DNA from: Brooklawnia sp032229645
GTDB lineage: Bacteria; Actinomycetota; Actinomycetes; Propionibacteriales; Propionibacteriaceae
Length of the DNA stretch: 64,000 nt
Assembly (NCBI GenBank): GCA_963722295.1
Contig: CAVRLB010000001.1
Span: 930,001 to 994,000 of the forward strand
Direction of reading: 5' to 3'
Each line of letters opens with the position of its first letter. The first letter of the stretch is position 1. The position numbers and the translations under genes were made by a program. Under the pieces are notes generated by a model. That model was given only the letters and a program-made list of their open reading frames with translations. It had not been told where the DNA came from and searched no databases. Positions 50,649 through 59,578 of this stretch are shown piece by piece.

Positions 50649-50909
50649 GTGGCGAACATCAAGTCGCAGAAGAAGCGCATCGGCACAAACGCCAAGGCAA
50701 CTGCTCGCAACAAGGCCGTCAAGTCGGCCCTGCGTACCCATATCCGCAGGTTCCGCGAAGCCGCTGCAGCTGGCGATGCCGAGAAGGCACAGGAATACGC
50801 CAAGGCAGCAAACCGCGCCCTCGACAAGGCTGTTTCGAAGGGTGTCATCCACAAGAACCAGGCAGCCAACCGCAAGTCCGCGATTTCGTCGCGCGCTGCG
50901 GCAGTCTGA
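50649..50909 (+). CDS. rpsT: 30S ribosomal protein S20
   Basis: RpsT (86 aa) binds 16S rRNA in early 30S assembly. The protein begins MANIKSQKKRIGTNAKATARN, the family signature. The start is GTG at 50649, with AGAGG about ten bases upstream; longer upstream readings do not fit the family. It is convergent with holA and followed by a strong terminator. Confidence 0.97.
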   Translation: MANIKSQKKRIGTNAKATARNKAVKSALRTHIRRFREAAAAGDAEKAQEYAKAANRALDKAVSKGVIHKNQAANRKSAISSRAAAV

Positions 50910-50938
50910 GTTCCACAAGCTCTTACCGGCTTTCCGGC

Positions 50939-50982
50939 AAGCGCCCTGACCCGACTGGGTGGTCAGGGCGCTTGTTGTGTTG
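50939..50982 (+). terminator. rpsT terminator
   Basis: AAGCGCCCTGACC (50939-50951) pairs perfectly with GGTCAGGGCGCTT (50961-50973), followed by TGTTGTGTT. It lies 30 bases past the rpsT stop and could also serve the convergent holA. Confidence 0.85.
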
Positions 50983-51038
50983 CATTCGTGTCTCGCGTCC
51001 GCGCCTGGATACCCTTTCACCGGCGCCCACATCTGTGT

Positions 51039-52022
51039 CTAGGGCCTGCGTCCAACCTGGCGGGCCTGGTTGATCGTGAGCAACATCTGCTCGAGCGCGA
51101 ATCCGGGATCGGCGGCGGCGCCCTTGACCTGTTCGTCGGTGTGCGCGACAGCGCGGATGGCGATCGAGATGGCCTGGGGCGACCAGTCGCGAGACAGCCG
51201 CGACAGTTCCTTCAGTTTCCACGGAGGAACCCCCACCTGTCTGGCCAGGTCGTTGTCCGACATGCGTGCCGAACGTAACTCCAGGTACTTGCCCAGGCCC
51301 CGCAGCGAGCCGGCCAGCGCGCTGGTCACCAGCACCGGCGCCACCCCAGTCGACAATGCCCAGCGCAGCTTCTCCAATGCAGCCCCCGGACGACCGGCCA
51401 GCGCGTCGTCGGCCACCGCGAAGCTGGTGACCTCCGCTCGTCCGGCAAAGTAGCGGCGCACCATGGACGCGCTGACCTGCTCCCCCTCGTAGTCGGAGGC
51501 GAGTTGCCGGAGCGCACCCGTCAGCGCGCGCAGGTCCGTCCCGACCGCGTCGATGAGATCTTGTGAGGCTTGGGCGTCCAAGCTCATCCGCAGCGATCTG
51601 GCCTCCGCCGCTACGAACTTGGGAAGCTCCCAGGCCTTGACCGGATCCGCGGTGACGCGGGTCACCCTTGCCTTCTTCAGCGCGTCGATCAGCCCCTTGC
51701 CCTTGACGCCACCAGCGTGCACGAGCACCAGGCAGAGCTCGGGAAAGGGATCCAGCGCGGTCTGTCTCACCAACGGGAGCGCCTGTTCGGGCAGATCCGC
51801 AAGCTCGTGGACCACCACGACGGCCCACGACGCGAAGAGGCTGCCACCGATGAGGTCGGCGAATCGTCCATCGCTCAACTCCGCGGCAGCGATCTCGGTC
51901 AGTTCCGCGTCCGGATGCTCACGTCGAGCCTGGGCCACGCGCTTGGCGACGGCTCGCTGCGAGAGCAGGGCCTCAGATCCCTGGACGAGCAAGGTGCTGC
52001 CGAAAGCCGATGATTCTGCCAC
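51039..52022 (-). CDS. holA: DNA polymerase III subunit delta
   Basis: HolA (327 aa) is the clamp-loader delta subunit that opens the sliding clamp. It has the diverged AAA-like fold with LLVQGSEALLSQRAV at the N-terminus, VVVVHELADLP and the C-terminal collar domain. I chose the GTG at 52022 with GGAG just upstream. Its place between comEC and rpsT is conserved in actinobacteria, although a UxaE-family gene is inserted here. Confidence 0.93.
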   Translation of the reverse strand: MAESSAFGSTLLVQGSEALLSQRAVAKRVAQARREHPDAELTEIAAAELSDGRFADLIGGSLFASWAVVVVHELADLPEQALPLVRQTALDPFPELCLVLVHAGGVKGKGLIDALKKARVTRVTADPVKAWELPKFVAAEARSLRMSLDAQASQDLIDAVGTDLRALTGALRQLASDYEGEQVSASMVRRYFAGRAEVTSFAVADDALAGRPGAALEKLRWALSTGVAPVLVTSALAGSLRGLGKYLELRSARMSDNDLARQVGVPPWKLKELSRLSRDWSPQAISIAIRAVAHTDEQVKGAAADPGFALEQMLLTINQARQVGRRP

Positions 52023-52203
52023 TGCTCCATCGTGCCATCTGCTGCCGACGAACTGGCACCCAAGCCCTGGCGCGGGCGTAATCGGCAGCTGGCCGACGCT
52101 GGCGGTCAGGCAAGGCAACCGGTGGCAAGAAGCTCCGCACGCTGGTCGAGCCCGACAGCGGCCGTCTAGAGTCGTGAGCCAGGATTACCTCTGAGGAGAC
52201 AGC

Positions 52204-53448
52204 ATGACGATTGGGAAGTACTCTCTCGGCACGGGCGACCGCTTCGGCAAAGAAGGCGCTGCACAGGTCGCCGCATTCGAGAAGATCAAGGCAGATGGCG
52301 TCGAAGTCGACATCGTCTGGAACAAGTCCAACCGCGAGCACACCATCATCGGTACCTCACCCTCAGACCAGCGGATGGCCGCTGATCAGGCTGTCGCAGC
52401 GACCGGTTGGCAAGGCCAGTACTTCGTCGATGCCGACCACATCAACATGACCAATGCGGATTGGTTCATCGATGCGTGTGACTTCTTCACCATCGACATC
52501 ACCGAACTCATCGGCAAGGCCACCACACCCGAGAACGCTGCCGCCTTCCTCGAGCGCGTGAAGCCGCTGCTGGGTGAGCACGACATTCCCGGGCTGGACG
52601 CACCGATCGTGGTGACCGAGGACGTTCTTGACAAGCTGGCCAGCCGCTATCTGTACGGTCTTGAGGACGCCAAGCGACTCTATGACCGCGTCGTCGAAAA
52701 GGGCGGCTCGGTCCGGCACGTCGAGTTGGCCATGGACGAGTCTCCTGAGCGTCAGGGCCCGGCAGACCTGCTGGTCATCCTCTCCGAGGTCGCGCACGAG
52801 CAGCTTCCGATCGACACCGTCGCGGTGAAGTTCGTCGGCCGCTTCAACAAGGGCGTCGACTATGTCGGCGACGTGGACGAATTCCTGACCGAGTTCCGTG
52901 CCGATGTCGCGGTCATCCAGTATGCGATCAAGAAGTTCGGCCTGCACGAGAACCTCAAGCTGTCGGTGCACACCGGCTCCGACAAGTTCTCGATCTATCC
53001 GGGCATGGGCCAGATTGTTCGCGAGCTGGACACCGGGCTGCACCTTAAGACCGCCGGCACCACCTGGCTGGAGGAACTCATCGGCCTGGCAGAAGGCGGC
53101 GGCCAGGGTCTGGAGATCGCCAAGGAGATCTACCGCACCGCCTACGGCATGCTGGACGAGCTCACCGCGCCGTACGCCGATGTCATCGACATCGATCCGG
53201 AGGGGCTACCGAGCCCCGACGAGGTCGATGCGTGGACCGGTAAGCAGTTCGCCGACGCTCTGCGCCACGACCAGCTGAATCCGGCTTACAACCTGAACCT
53301 GCGTCAGCTGCTGCACGTCTCGTTCAAGCTCGCCGCCAAGATGGGCCAGCGTTACCTGGACGCCCTGGACGAGCATCGCGACGATGTCGAGCGCAATGTC
53401 ACCGTCAACCTCTACGAGCGCCACTTGAAGCCGCTCTTCGAGGCCTGA
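52204..53448 (+). CDS. Tagaturonate epimerase (UxaE) family protein
   Basis: This 414-aa protein matches the UxaE family by a series of motifs: YSLGTGDRFG at the N-terminus, VDADHIN, ELAMDESPE, VAVKFVGRFNKGVDYVGD, SVHTGSDKFSIYPGMG, LKTAGTTWLEEL and NLRQLLHVSF. UxaE of Thermotoga interconverts tagaturonate and fructuronate. No uronate-catabolic gene is nearby, so the true substrate may be another keto sugar or keto acid. GAGGAGA precedes the ATG at 52204. It interrupts the comEC-holA order and is convergent with comEC, 12 bases away. Confidence 0.75.
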   Translation: MTIGKYSLGTGDRFGKEGAAQVAAFEKIKADGVEVDIVWNKSNREHTIIGTSPSDQRMAADQAVAATGWQGQYFVDADHINMTNADWFIDACDFFTIDITELIGKATTPENAAAFLERVKPLLGEHDIPGLDAPIVVTEDVLDKLASRYLYGLEDAKRLYDRVVEKGGSVRHVELAMDESPERQGPADLLVILSEVAHEQLPIDTVAVKFVGRFNKGVDYVGDVDEFLTEFRADVAVIQYAIKKFGLHENLKLSVHTGSDKFSIYPGMGQIVRELDTGLHLKTAGTTWLEELIGLAEGGGQGLEIAKEIYRTAYGMLDELTAPYADVIDIDPEGLPSPDEVDAWTGKQFADALRHDQLNPAYNLNLRQLLHVSFKLAAKMGQRYLDALDEHRDDVERNVTVNLYERHLKPLFEA

Positions 53449-53460
53449 TATCGTCCGGCC

Positions 53461-55812
53461 TCAACGCTGGGTCACCACGTTCTGGCCGTCCATCGACACC
53501 GCAATTGCACCCTGCTCGTCGGTGCGGAAGATCGTGGCACCGCTGGTCTTCAGCATCGTCAGCGCTGAAGCCGCAGGGTGCCCGTAGCCGTTGTGCTCCC
53601 CGACCTGCACCAGAGCGATGCGAGCATGCACGGCCGCTATGAATTCCGGATCCTGCCGTGGCGAGCCATGATGGGGGACGACGAGTACGTCGGCCCGGAG
53701 ATCGGCGCCCGAACCTACGACCGCCTGCTGGCCGGCCACCTCCAGATCGCCGGTCACCAGGACACGCACCCCGCCGGTCTCGATCATCCCGACGACCGAT
53801 GCATCGTTCTCGCCCGGATCTTCACCTGCTGTTGACTCGTCCGACACCGCCGTAGCACTGTCTGGAAGGCCCGAGGCGATCGTCGTCCAGGTTAATGAGC
53901 CGAGCTCAATAACATCGCCGGGGTTTGTTCGAGTGGCTTCCGGCAACCCGCTCAGCACGGACGCGTCCGGAGGGTCCGAACCGACCAGGACGATACCAAC
54001 GGGAAGCTGACCCGCGACAGCCGCCAGCCCGCCAACGTGATCGGCGTGCGAATGCGTCAGCACCAAGACCGGGATCTCTCGCACACCGGCCGACCACAGA
54101 CAGGCCCGCAGGGCCTCCGGCTCTGGACCGGTGTCGACGAGCATCGCCTGCCCTGGACCAACGTGGATCAACTGTGCCCCGCCTTGCCCCACATCGCAGG
54201 CGATCACCGACCAGTCCCCCGGCCAGCCTGCCTGCGGAGGCGCCCGGAATGCGCCGATGACGAGAACGACAGCCAGCAGTCCGGCCAGAAGCCGGTTCGG
54301 CAGTATCCGAGGCACCAGCAGCACCGCGATGACGATGCAGCCGCAGACGAGCAGCGCCAGCGTCAACGGCGTGCTGCGCCAACTCCACGCTGCTGCCGGG
54401 GCGGACGCCGCGAGCTGAGCGACCAGGACTATCGGTTGAACGCACCAGCCGGCGGCCCAGCCGACCACTGCCGCGAGTCCCGGCCAGACCAGCGAGACCA
54501 ACCCCGCAGTCAATCCGAGAATCGTGACCGGTCCCACGAATGGTCCCGCGAGCAGATTCGCTGCCAGTCCCACGATGCTGACCTGACCCGACAACGCAGT
54601 GACGATCGGCTGGGTGGCGAGTTGCGCAGCCAGCGGCACCGCCAGCGATTCCGCCAGCCAGCCCGGCGCCCAGCCACGCATCATCGCCTGCCAGCGCCCG
54701 GCCCACCATAGGATGCCCGCGGTGGCGGTGACCGACAACGCGAAACCCCAGGAGCGCGAGAGCCACGGATCGATCAGGACGAGCACCAGCACCGCCAGGC
54801 TCAGCGCCCGCAGGCCGCGTGCCCGATCGTGCGCCACCCCGGTTGCCGCCAACGCGATGAGGCCCATCGCAGCAGCACGCAGCACGCTCGGCTCGGCACG
54901 GCAGACCACAACGAAGGCGATCGCGACCACGACCCCCAAGCCCCGCAGCCACCAGCCACGAACCCCTGCCTGTCGCGCCAGCCCCAGCACGAATGCCAGC
55001 ATCAGCGTCAGATTCGTTCCGCTGACCGCGGTGAGATGGGTCAGACCGGTCGTCTTGAAGTCCTGCTTGACCTGTTCGGGAAGATGGGAGACGTCTCCGA
55101 CGACCAGCGATGGTGCCAGCCCGGCCTGTTCGGGCGGCGAATGCGCCATCGCCGCCCGAAGGCCTTCGCGGAAGCGGTTCGCGAGGCGAGCCAACGGGCC
55201 AGGCGGATCTACTGAACTGATCTCACTACGAAGCACCAGGGTCGCCACGGATCGTTCCGCAGCATCGGGGGGACGGCTGAGTGCCGTGAAGGTGATCACG
55301 GCACCGACCGGCTGATCGAGCAATCCGGCAGCCTCACCGCTGGCTCGCAACTGGGCCGGCAGCCGGCCCTGCCACACCTGCCCGCGTGCGACGACGCGGT
55401 GGAGTTCAATCGGCAGCACACCCGCTGCGGGCCGATATCCGGACGCCTGCCATTGCCTGGCGTCCGAGACCACCTGCGCCGTCACGTCGACGAGGGCCTG
55501 CTGCCGGGTCCATTCGGCCGGAAGCGAGCCGGCGAGCGCCGCAGTCCACAGCCCCGCGGCTGCCCCGGCGCCCATCATCGCCGTTCCTACAGAGCAGATG
55601 GACCACGCGCGCCATAGCAGGCCCCATGCGGCGACCACGATGCCGAGTCCCACAGCCAGACCCACCCAGCGTCCGCCTTGGACCGCTATCGCGGCGCACG
55701 CCCACGCGCCCGCGGCCGGCCCCAGCAATCGCAGATCTACCGGCTTGGCCGCGGCGCCCTCAGGTTCAGACCTGGACGAGCGGGGCGAGCTTGGCATAGG
55801 TCTTGGCGCCAA
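53461..55812 (-). CDS. comEC: DNA uptake channel ComEC/Rec2
   Basis: ComEC (783 aa) forms the channel for single-stranded DNA in transformation. It has an N-terminal membrane region with a DUF4131-type OB segment (about residues 30-200), the multi-helix competence domain (about 225-500) and a C-terminal metallo-beta-lactamase-like domain with THSHADHVGG. All three parts are intact. The TTG at 55812 is preferred because AGGAGG lies nine bases upstream inside comEA; an ATG at 55797 is the alternative. It overlaps comEA by 47 bases. Confidence 0.93.
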   Translation of the reverse strand: MAPRPMPSSPRSSRSEPEGAAAKPVDLRLLGPAAGAWACAAIAVQGGRWVGLAVGLGIVVAAWGLLWRAWSICSVGTAMMGAGAAAGLWTAALAGSLPAEWTRQQALVDVTAQVVSDARQWQASGYRPAAGVLPIELHRVVARGQVWQGRLPAQLRASGEAAGLLDQPVGAVITFTALSRPPDAAERSVATLVLRSEISSVDPPGPLARLANRFREGLRAAMAHSPPEQAGLAPSLVVGDVSHLPEQVKQDFKTTGLTHLTAVSGTNLTLMLAFVLGLARQAGVRGWWLRGLGVVVAIAFVVVCRAEPSVLRAAAMGLIALAATGVAHDRARGLRALSLAVLVLVLIDPWLSRSWGFALSVTATAGILWWAGRWQAMMRGWAPGWLAESLAVPLAAQLATQPIVTALSGQVSIVGLAANLLAGPFVGPVTILGLTAGLVSLVWPGLAAVVGWAAGWCVQPIVLVAQLAASAPAAAWSWRSTPLTLALLVCGCIVIAVLLVPRILPNRLLAGLLAVVLVIGAFRAPPQAGWPGDWSVIACDVGQGGAQLIHVGPGQAMLVDTGPEPEALRACLWSAGVREIPVLVLTHSHADHVGGLAAVAGQLPVGIVLVGSDPPDASVLSGLPEATRTNPGDVIELGSLTWTTIASGLPDSATAVSDESTAGEDPGENDASVVGMIETGGVRVLVTGDLEVAGQQAVVGSGADLRADVLVVPHHGSPRQDPEFIAAVHARIALVQVGEHNGYGHPAASALTMLKTSGATIFRTDEQGAIAVSMDGQNVVTQR

Positions 55813-56680
55813 TGCCGTCCACCTCCTGCAACTCCTCGATCCGGGTGAAGCCGCCGTTGGCCGTGCGCCAGTCGACGATCCGTTGCGCCATCACGGGACC
55901 GACTCCCGGCAACGCCTCCAGCTGCGCGGCAGTCGCGGTGTTGAGATTGACGAGGCCGGACGAGGACCCGCCGCCCGAATTCGCGCTCCCGCTGATGCCA
56001 CCAGATCCGCCACCGCCCGAATCAGCTTGTCCGGTGCGCATCTCGCCGCGTGGCTCGGCTCCGGTGCCGATGACGATCTGGGCCCCGTCCGGGACGTCGG
56101 CGGCAAGATTCAGCTCTGCGCAATCGGCGTCGTCACGCAGCCCACCCGCAGCCACGATGGCGTCGCCCACGCGCGAACCCGCAGGAACGCTCACTACCCC
56201 GGGAGCGACGACCGCACCCATCACGTGTACCTGAATCATGGGTGCAGCCGACGGTGCGGACGCGCTGGCCGCAGGAGTGACAGATGGAGTAGCACTCGCC
56301 GCATCGACCGCGTGCCCACGGGCGGCCATCACCCTGCTGCCCGTCAACACGAGGGCCACGACCAGCAGTACGGTGAGTGCACCGGCGTGGGTCCGCCCCA
56401 GGCGTAGCAGCATCGATCTCCACGCGACACGGCCGTCACTGGTGCCGACCGTTCGCGGCGGCTCGGCTTCACAGGTGTCATCATCTGGCGCCGGCCGATC
56501 GTCCAGCTTCACGTCGGCCAACTCATCGTCCGGCACTGCTGTATCCGAAGCCCGCCTCCCCACCGGATGGGGACCGGGCTGCGAGGGCTGAGCGCGCCGG
56601 GGCAGACCGGGTGGCTGCGCGTCTCCCACGACCACGCGCAGCCGTCCGGATACCTTCTCGAAGTCATCGGGGCGTAGCAC
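55766..56680 (-). CDS. comEA: Competence DNA receptor ComEA
   Basis: ComEA (304 aa) is a membrane-anchored DNA-binding protein. It has a cytoplasmic N-terminus (about 90 residues, longer than in Bacillus), a membrane helix (about 100-118), a SLBB domain (VHVMGAVVAPGVVSVPAGSRVGDAI), a Gly/Ser linker and C-terminal helix-hairpin-helix motifs (VNLNTATAAQLEALPGVGPVMAQRIV). The start is GTG at 56680, four bases after a 59-bp promoter module also present before the DUF4192 gene. comEC follows in the same operon. Confidence 0.93.
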   Translation of the reverse strand: MLRPDDFEKVSGRLRVVVGDAQPPGLPRRAQPSQPGPHPVGRRASDTAVPDDELADVKLDDRPAPDDDTCEAEPPRTVGTSDGRVAWRSMLLRLGRTHAGALTVLLVVALVLTGSRVMAARGHAVDAASATPSVTPAASASAPSAAPMIQVHVMGAVVAPGVVSVPAGSRVGDAIVAAGGLRDDADCAELNLAADVPDGAQIVIGTGAEPRGEMRTGQADSGGGGSGGISGSANSGGGSSSGLVNLNTATAAQLEALPGVGPVMAQRIVDWRTANGGFTRIEELQEVDGIGAKTYAKLAPLVQV

Positions 56681-56684
56681 GTGC

Positions 56685-56743
56685 TAAGGATCGTCAAATG
56701 GCCTCGGAATCGGTCAAGAAACTTGTTGCCTGGGGATAACTCG
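56685..56743 (-). promoter_or_regulatory. Shared promoter module, copy A (comEA)
   Basis: These 59 bp align with copy B (60882-60941) over their length, including CGAGTTATCC at the distal end, TTGACCGAT in the middle and CGATCCTTA next to the gene. Both copies end four bases before a start codon. The distal block is a one-mismatch DnaA-box-like sequence (TTATCCCCA, 56731-56739 complement). Confidence 0.7.
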
Positions 56744-56814
56744 CGAGTGTGAGAGCTCGCGGCGAGACGGTGCCAGTGCCACCAGCGGTGGTGCACCGGG
56801 TGTCGCGCAAACGT

Positions 56815-56851
56815 GAGGTGCCCGGCCGGCCAGCAGCCGACCGGGCACCTC
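56815..56851 (-). terminator. leuS terminator
   Basis: GAGGTGCCCGG (56815-56825) and CCGGGCACCTC (56841-56851) form a perfect 11-bp stem 14 bases past the leuS stop codon. Confidence 0.75.
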
Positions 56852-56865
56852 TCCCGAAGGATCCA

Positions 56866-59358
56866 TCAGCCCTTGGCCGGAACGATGCTCACCATCTTCG
56901 GAAGCCTGGTGATGACCTTCGCAACCTCGCGTCCGGCAAGAGCCCGCTGCACATTGACGTCGGCCAGAGCGAGCCCGGTGGCCAGCTCCTCACTGATCTC
57001 GGGACTCACGTCGAGCTTGGCACGCACCTTGCCCTGCACCTGAACGACCATGGTCACCGATTCTGCAACCAGCAGGTCCGGGTCGGCGCTCGGCCAGACC
57101 GAGCCCGCGATCGATGGTTCCTCGCCGAGCAGCTCCCAGATCTCCTCCGCGACGTACGGCGCGAACAGGCTGAGAGCCTGGGCCACGAATCCGACGGCCT
57201 CACGCACAGCCGGGTCGGCTGCGCCCGCGCCGGTGTCGATGGTCTTACGGGTGGCGTTCACAAGCTCCATCACACGCGCAATCGCCACGTTGAACCGGCC
57301 GAGAGCGATCAAGTCGGTGATGTCGCGAATCGTGCGATGCGTGGCCTGACGCAACACCTTCTCGCCGGCCGAGTAGTCGATGCCCCTCGTGCTGGCGACC
57401 TCGGTCGCGAGCCGGTAGGCGCGTTGCAGGAAACGCAGCGAACTGGCAGGTGACATATCAGCCCAGTCGATATCGTCCTCGGGTGGCCCCGCGAAGACCA
57501 CGGTCAGACGCACGGCGTCGACGCCGAACAGATCGATCTGCTCGCCGAGATCCACGCCGTTGCCGAGCGACTTGCTCATCGCCTTGCCCTGGTTGATGAC
57601 CTGGCCCTGATTGAGGAGGCGCTGCATGGGCTCGTCGAAGTCGATCATGCCCAGGTCGTTCAGTACCTTGGCGAAGAACCGCATATAGAGCAGGTGCAAG
57701 ATGGCGTGTTCGACGCCGCCCACATACTGCTCGACCGGCATCCAGCGAGCCACGTCATCGGCACGGAAAGGTCCGTCGGCGAAGCCCGGGCTGCAGTAGC
57801 GGTAGAAGTACCAGGAGCTGTCGACGAACGTGTCCATGGTGTCGGTATCGCGCTGGGCATCGGCCCCGCACGTCGGGCATGACACATTCCGCCACGCCGC
57901 TGCGGCCTCGCCGGCCAGCGGTGAGGTCCCCTTCGGCGCCAGATCGGCTCCGGTCAGGTGCGGCAGCTCGACCGGCAGTTGGTCGGTGGGAACCGGCACC
58001 TCGCCGCAATGCGGGCAGTGGATGATCGGGATCGGGCAGCCCCAGAAGCGCTGGCGGCTGAGCAGCCAGTCGCGCAGCCGGAAGGTGACAGTGGCCTTCC
58101 CGGTGCCGCGTCCCTGCAGTGCGTCGACCGCGGCGGCCACACCGGCGTGCTTGTCGTCCAGCCCGTTCAACGGTCCGGAGTTCACGTAGCGTCCATCGCC
58201 CGCGGTCGCGACGCCCGACTCGGCAGGGTCGGCTTCGCCGGTGTCGATGACGACTCGCACCGGCAGACCGAACTTGAGCGCGAACTCCAGGTCACGCTGA
58301 TCGTGGGCGGGGACGGCCATGATCGCGCCGGTGCCGTAGTCGCTCAGCACGTAGTCGGCGGCCCACATCGGGATGCGCTCGCCGTTGACGGGGTTGATCG
58401 CATAGTGGCCCAGAAAGACTCCGGTCTTCTCATGCTGGGTCGACTGTCGCTCGATCTCGGTCGACTTCTTGACCTGATCGAGGTACCCCTCGAAGGCGGG
58501 GCGCTGCTCTTTGGAGACCAGTTCGGCGGCCAGCTCCGAGTCCGGGGCGACCACCATGAAGGTGGCCCCATAGAGGGTATCCGGACGCGTGGTGAACACG
58601 GTGATCGGTTCGTCGCGGCCCTCGATCGCGAAGTCGACCAGCGCCCCTTCGGAACGCCCGATCCAGTTGCGCTGCATCGCTAGCACCCGGTCGGGCCAGC
58701 CGGCGGCCAATTCGTCCATGTCATTGAGCAACCGGTCGGCGTAGTCGGTGATCTTGAAGTACCACTGGTTGAGTTTGCGCTTGGTCACCGGGGTGTGGCA
58801 GCGCTCACAGAGCCCGTTGACGACCTGTTCGTTGGCCAGCACCGTCTGGTCGTGCGGGCACCAGTTGACGTAGGAGTCCTTGCGGTAAGCCAGGCCCCGC
58901 TCGAAGAACTTGAGGAAGATCCACTGCGTCCAGTGGTAGTACTCGGCGTCGCTGGTGTGCAGCTCACGCGTCCAGTCCAGGCTCAGCCCGTAGCGCTTGA
59001 ACGAGGTCTTCTGCGTCTCAATGTTCTTATAGGTCCACTCGGCCGGATGAGTGTTGTTCTTGATCGCCGCGTTCTCGGCGGGCAACCCGAAGGAGTCCCA
59101 GCCGATCGGATGCAACACCTCATAGCCCTGCATGCGCCACAACCGGGCGAGCACATCGCCCATGGCGTAAGCCTCCGCGTGGCCCATGTGGAGATCACCG
59201 GATGGGTACGGGAACATGTCGAGCACGTACCGTCGCGGCTTGTCAGTCTCGTCGTGGGCGACGAATGTCTGGTTTGATTCCCAGAATCGCTGCCACTTCT
59301 CCTGCGCTGCAGGCGCGTCGTAGCCGACTTGCTCGGACGCCTCGCTGGTCTGGCTCAC
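56866..59358 (-). CDS. leuS: Leucyl-tRNA synthetase
   Basis: LeuS (830 aa) charges tRNA-Leu. The class I motifs are present: HIGH as DLHMGHAEAY and KMSKS as GKAMSKSLGNGV, with a CP1 editing domain between them. The GTG at 59358 is chosen since AAGGAGACG lies upstream; earlier in-frame sequence belongs to the leader. The leader has a Leu-rich peptide, a strong hairpin and a terminator, so synthesis is likely raised when charged tRNA-Leu is low. Confidence 0.97.
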   Translation of the reverse strand: MSQTSEASEQVGYDAPAAQEKWQRFWESNQTFVAHDETDKPRRYVLDMFPYPSGDLHMGHAEAYAMGDVLARLWRMQGYEVLHPIGWDSFGLPAENAAIKNNTHPAEWTYKNIETQKTSFKRYGLSLDWTRELHTSDAEYYHWTQWIFLKFFERGLAYRKDSYVNWCPHDQTVLANEQVVNGLCERCHTPVTKRKLNQWYFKITDYADRLLNDMDELAAGWPDRVLAMQRNWIGRSEGALVDFAIEGRDEPITVFTTRPDTLYGATFMVVAPDSELAAELVSKEQRPAFEGYLDQVKKSTEIERQSTQHEKTGVFLGHYAINPVNGERIPMWAADYVLSDYGTGAIMAVPAHDQRDLEFALKFGLPVRVVIDTGEADPAESGVATAGDGRYVNSGPLNGLDDKHAGVAAAVDALQGRGTGKATVTFRLRDWLLSRQRFWGCPIPIIHCPHCGEVPVPTDQLPVELPHLTGADLAPKGTSPLAGEAAAAWRNVSCPTCGADAQRDTDTMDTFVDSSWYFYRYCSPGFADGPFRADDVARWMPVEQYVGGVEHAILHLLYMRFFAKVLNDLGMIDFDEPMQRLLNQGQVINQGKAMSKSLGNGVDLGEQIDLFGVDAVRLTVVFAGPPEDDIDWADMSPASSLRFLQRAYRLATEVASTRGIDYSAGEKVLRQATHRTIRDITDLIALGRFNVAIARVMELVNATRKTIDTGAGAADPAVREAVGFVAQALSLFAPYVAEEIWELLGEEPSIAGSVWPSADPDLLVAESVTMVVQVQGKVRAKLDVSPEISEELATGLALADVNVQRALAGREVAKVITRLPKMVSIVPAKG

Positions 59359-59407
59359 CGTTCCCGTCTCCTTGCTCGCTGGTCTGGCCCTGACAGCTCC
59401 CGACATG

Positions 59408-59440
59408 AAAAACCCCCGAAGCCCAAAGGCATCAGGGGTC
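59408..59440 (-). terminator. Attenuator terminator upstream of leuS
   Basis: On the minus strand GACCCCTGATGCC, a short loop and GGCTTCGGGGGTTTTT form an imperfect stem with a U-tract, 50 bases before the leuS start. It follows the leader peptide and its hairpin. Confidence 0.8.
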
Positions 59441-59441
59441 T

Positions 59442-59473
59442 CCGCAGCGCGACTGTCATCAGTCGCGCTGCGG
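59442..59473 (-). promoter_or_regulatory. Leader hairpin of the leuS attenuator
   Basis: CCGCAGCGCGACTG and CAGTCGCGCTGCGG form a perfect 14-bp stem with a 4-base loop. It overlaps the last four codons and stop of the leader peptide, so a ribosome finishing the peptide would open it. Confidence 0.75.
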
Positions 59474-59521
59474 CATGAGAAGAAGCTGCGCCGGGTTTTG
59501 GCGACCCCTCGCATCGCTCAT
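59459..59521 (-). CDS. leuS leader peptide
   Basis: A 20-residue frame encodes MSDARGRQNPAQLLLMPQRD, with three consecutive Leu codons (CTT CTT CTC) just before the leader hairpin. An in-frame ATG four codons earlier (59533) could also start it. A ribosome stalled at the Leu run would cover a different part of the leader from one that reaches the stop, which can switch the downstream terminator. This is the expected design of a leucine-responsive attenuator. Confidence 0.7.
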   Translation of the reverse strand: MSDARGRQNPAQLLLMPQRD

Positions 59522-59578
59522 CCGTTTCGTCATCCTCGGAAGAACAGGCAGGCTCCTCTTCGCTCGGATTTCCTTGCG

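Noticed and set aside
55766..55812. comEA-comEC overlap as a possible fusion or frameshift
   Set aside because: Both proteins have complete domain sets, and a ribosome site inside comEA supports a separate comEC start.
59400..59540. T-box riboswitch upstream of leuS
   Set aside because: No specifier loop or conserved T-box bulge was found; the Leu-codon leader peptide explains the hairpins better.
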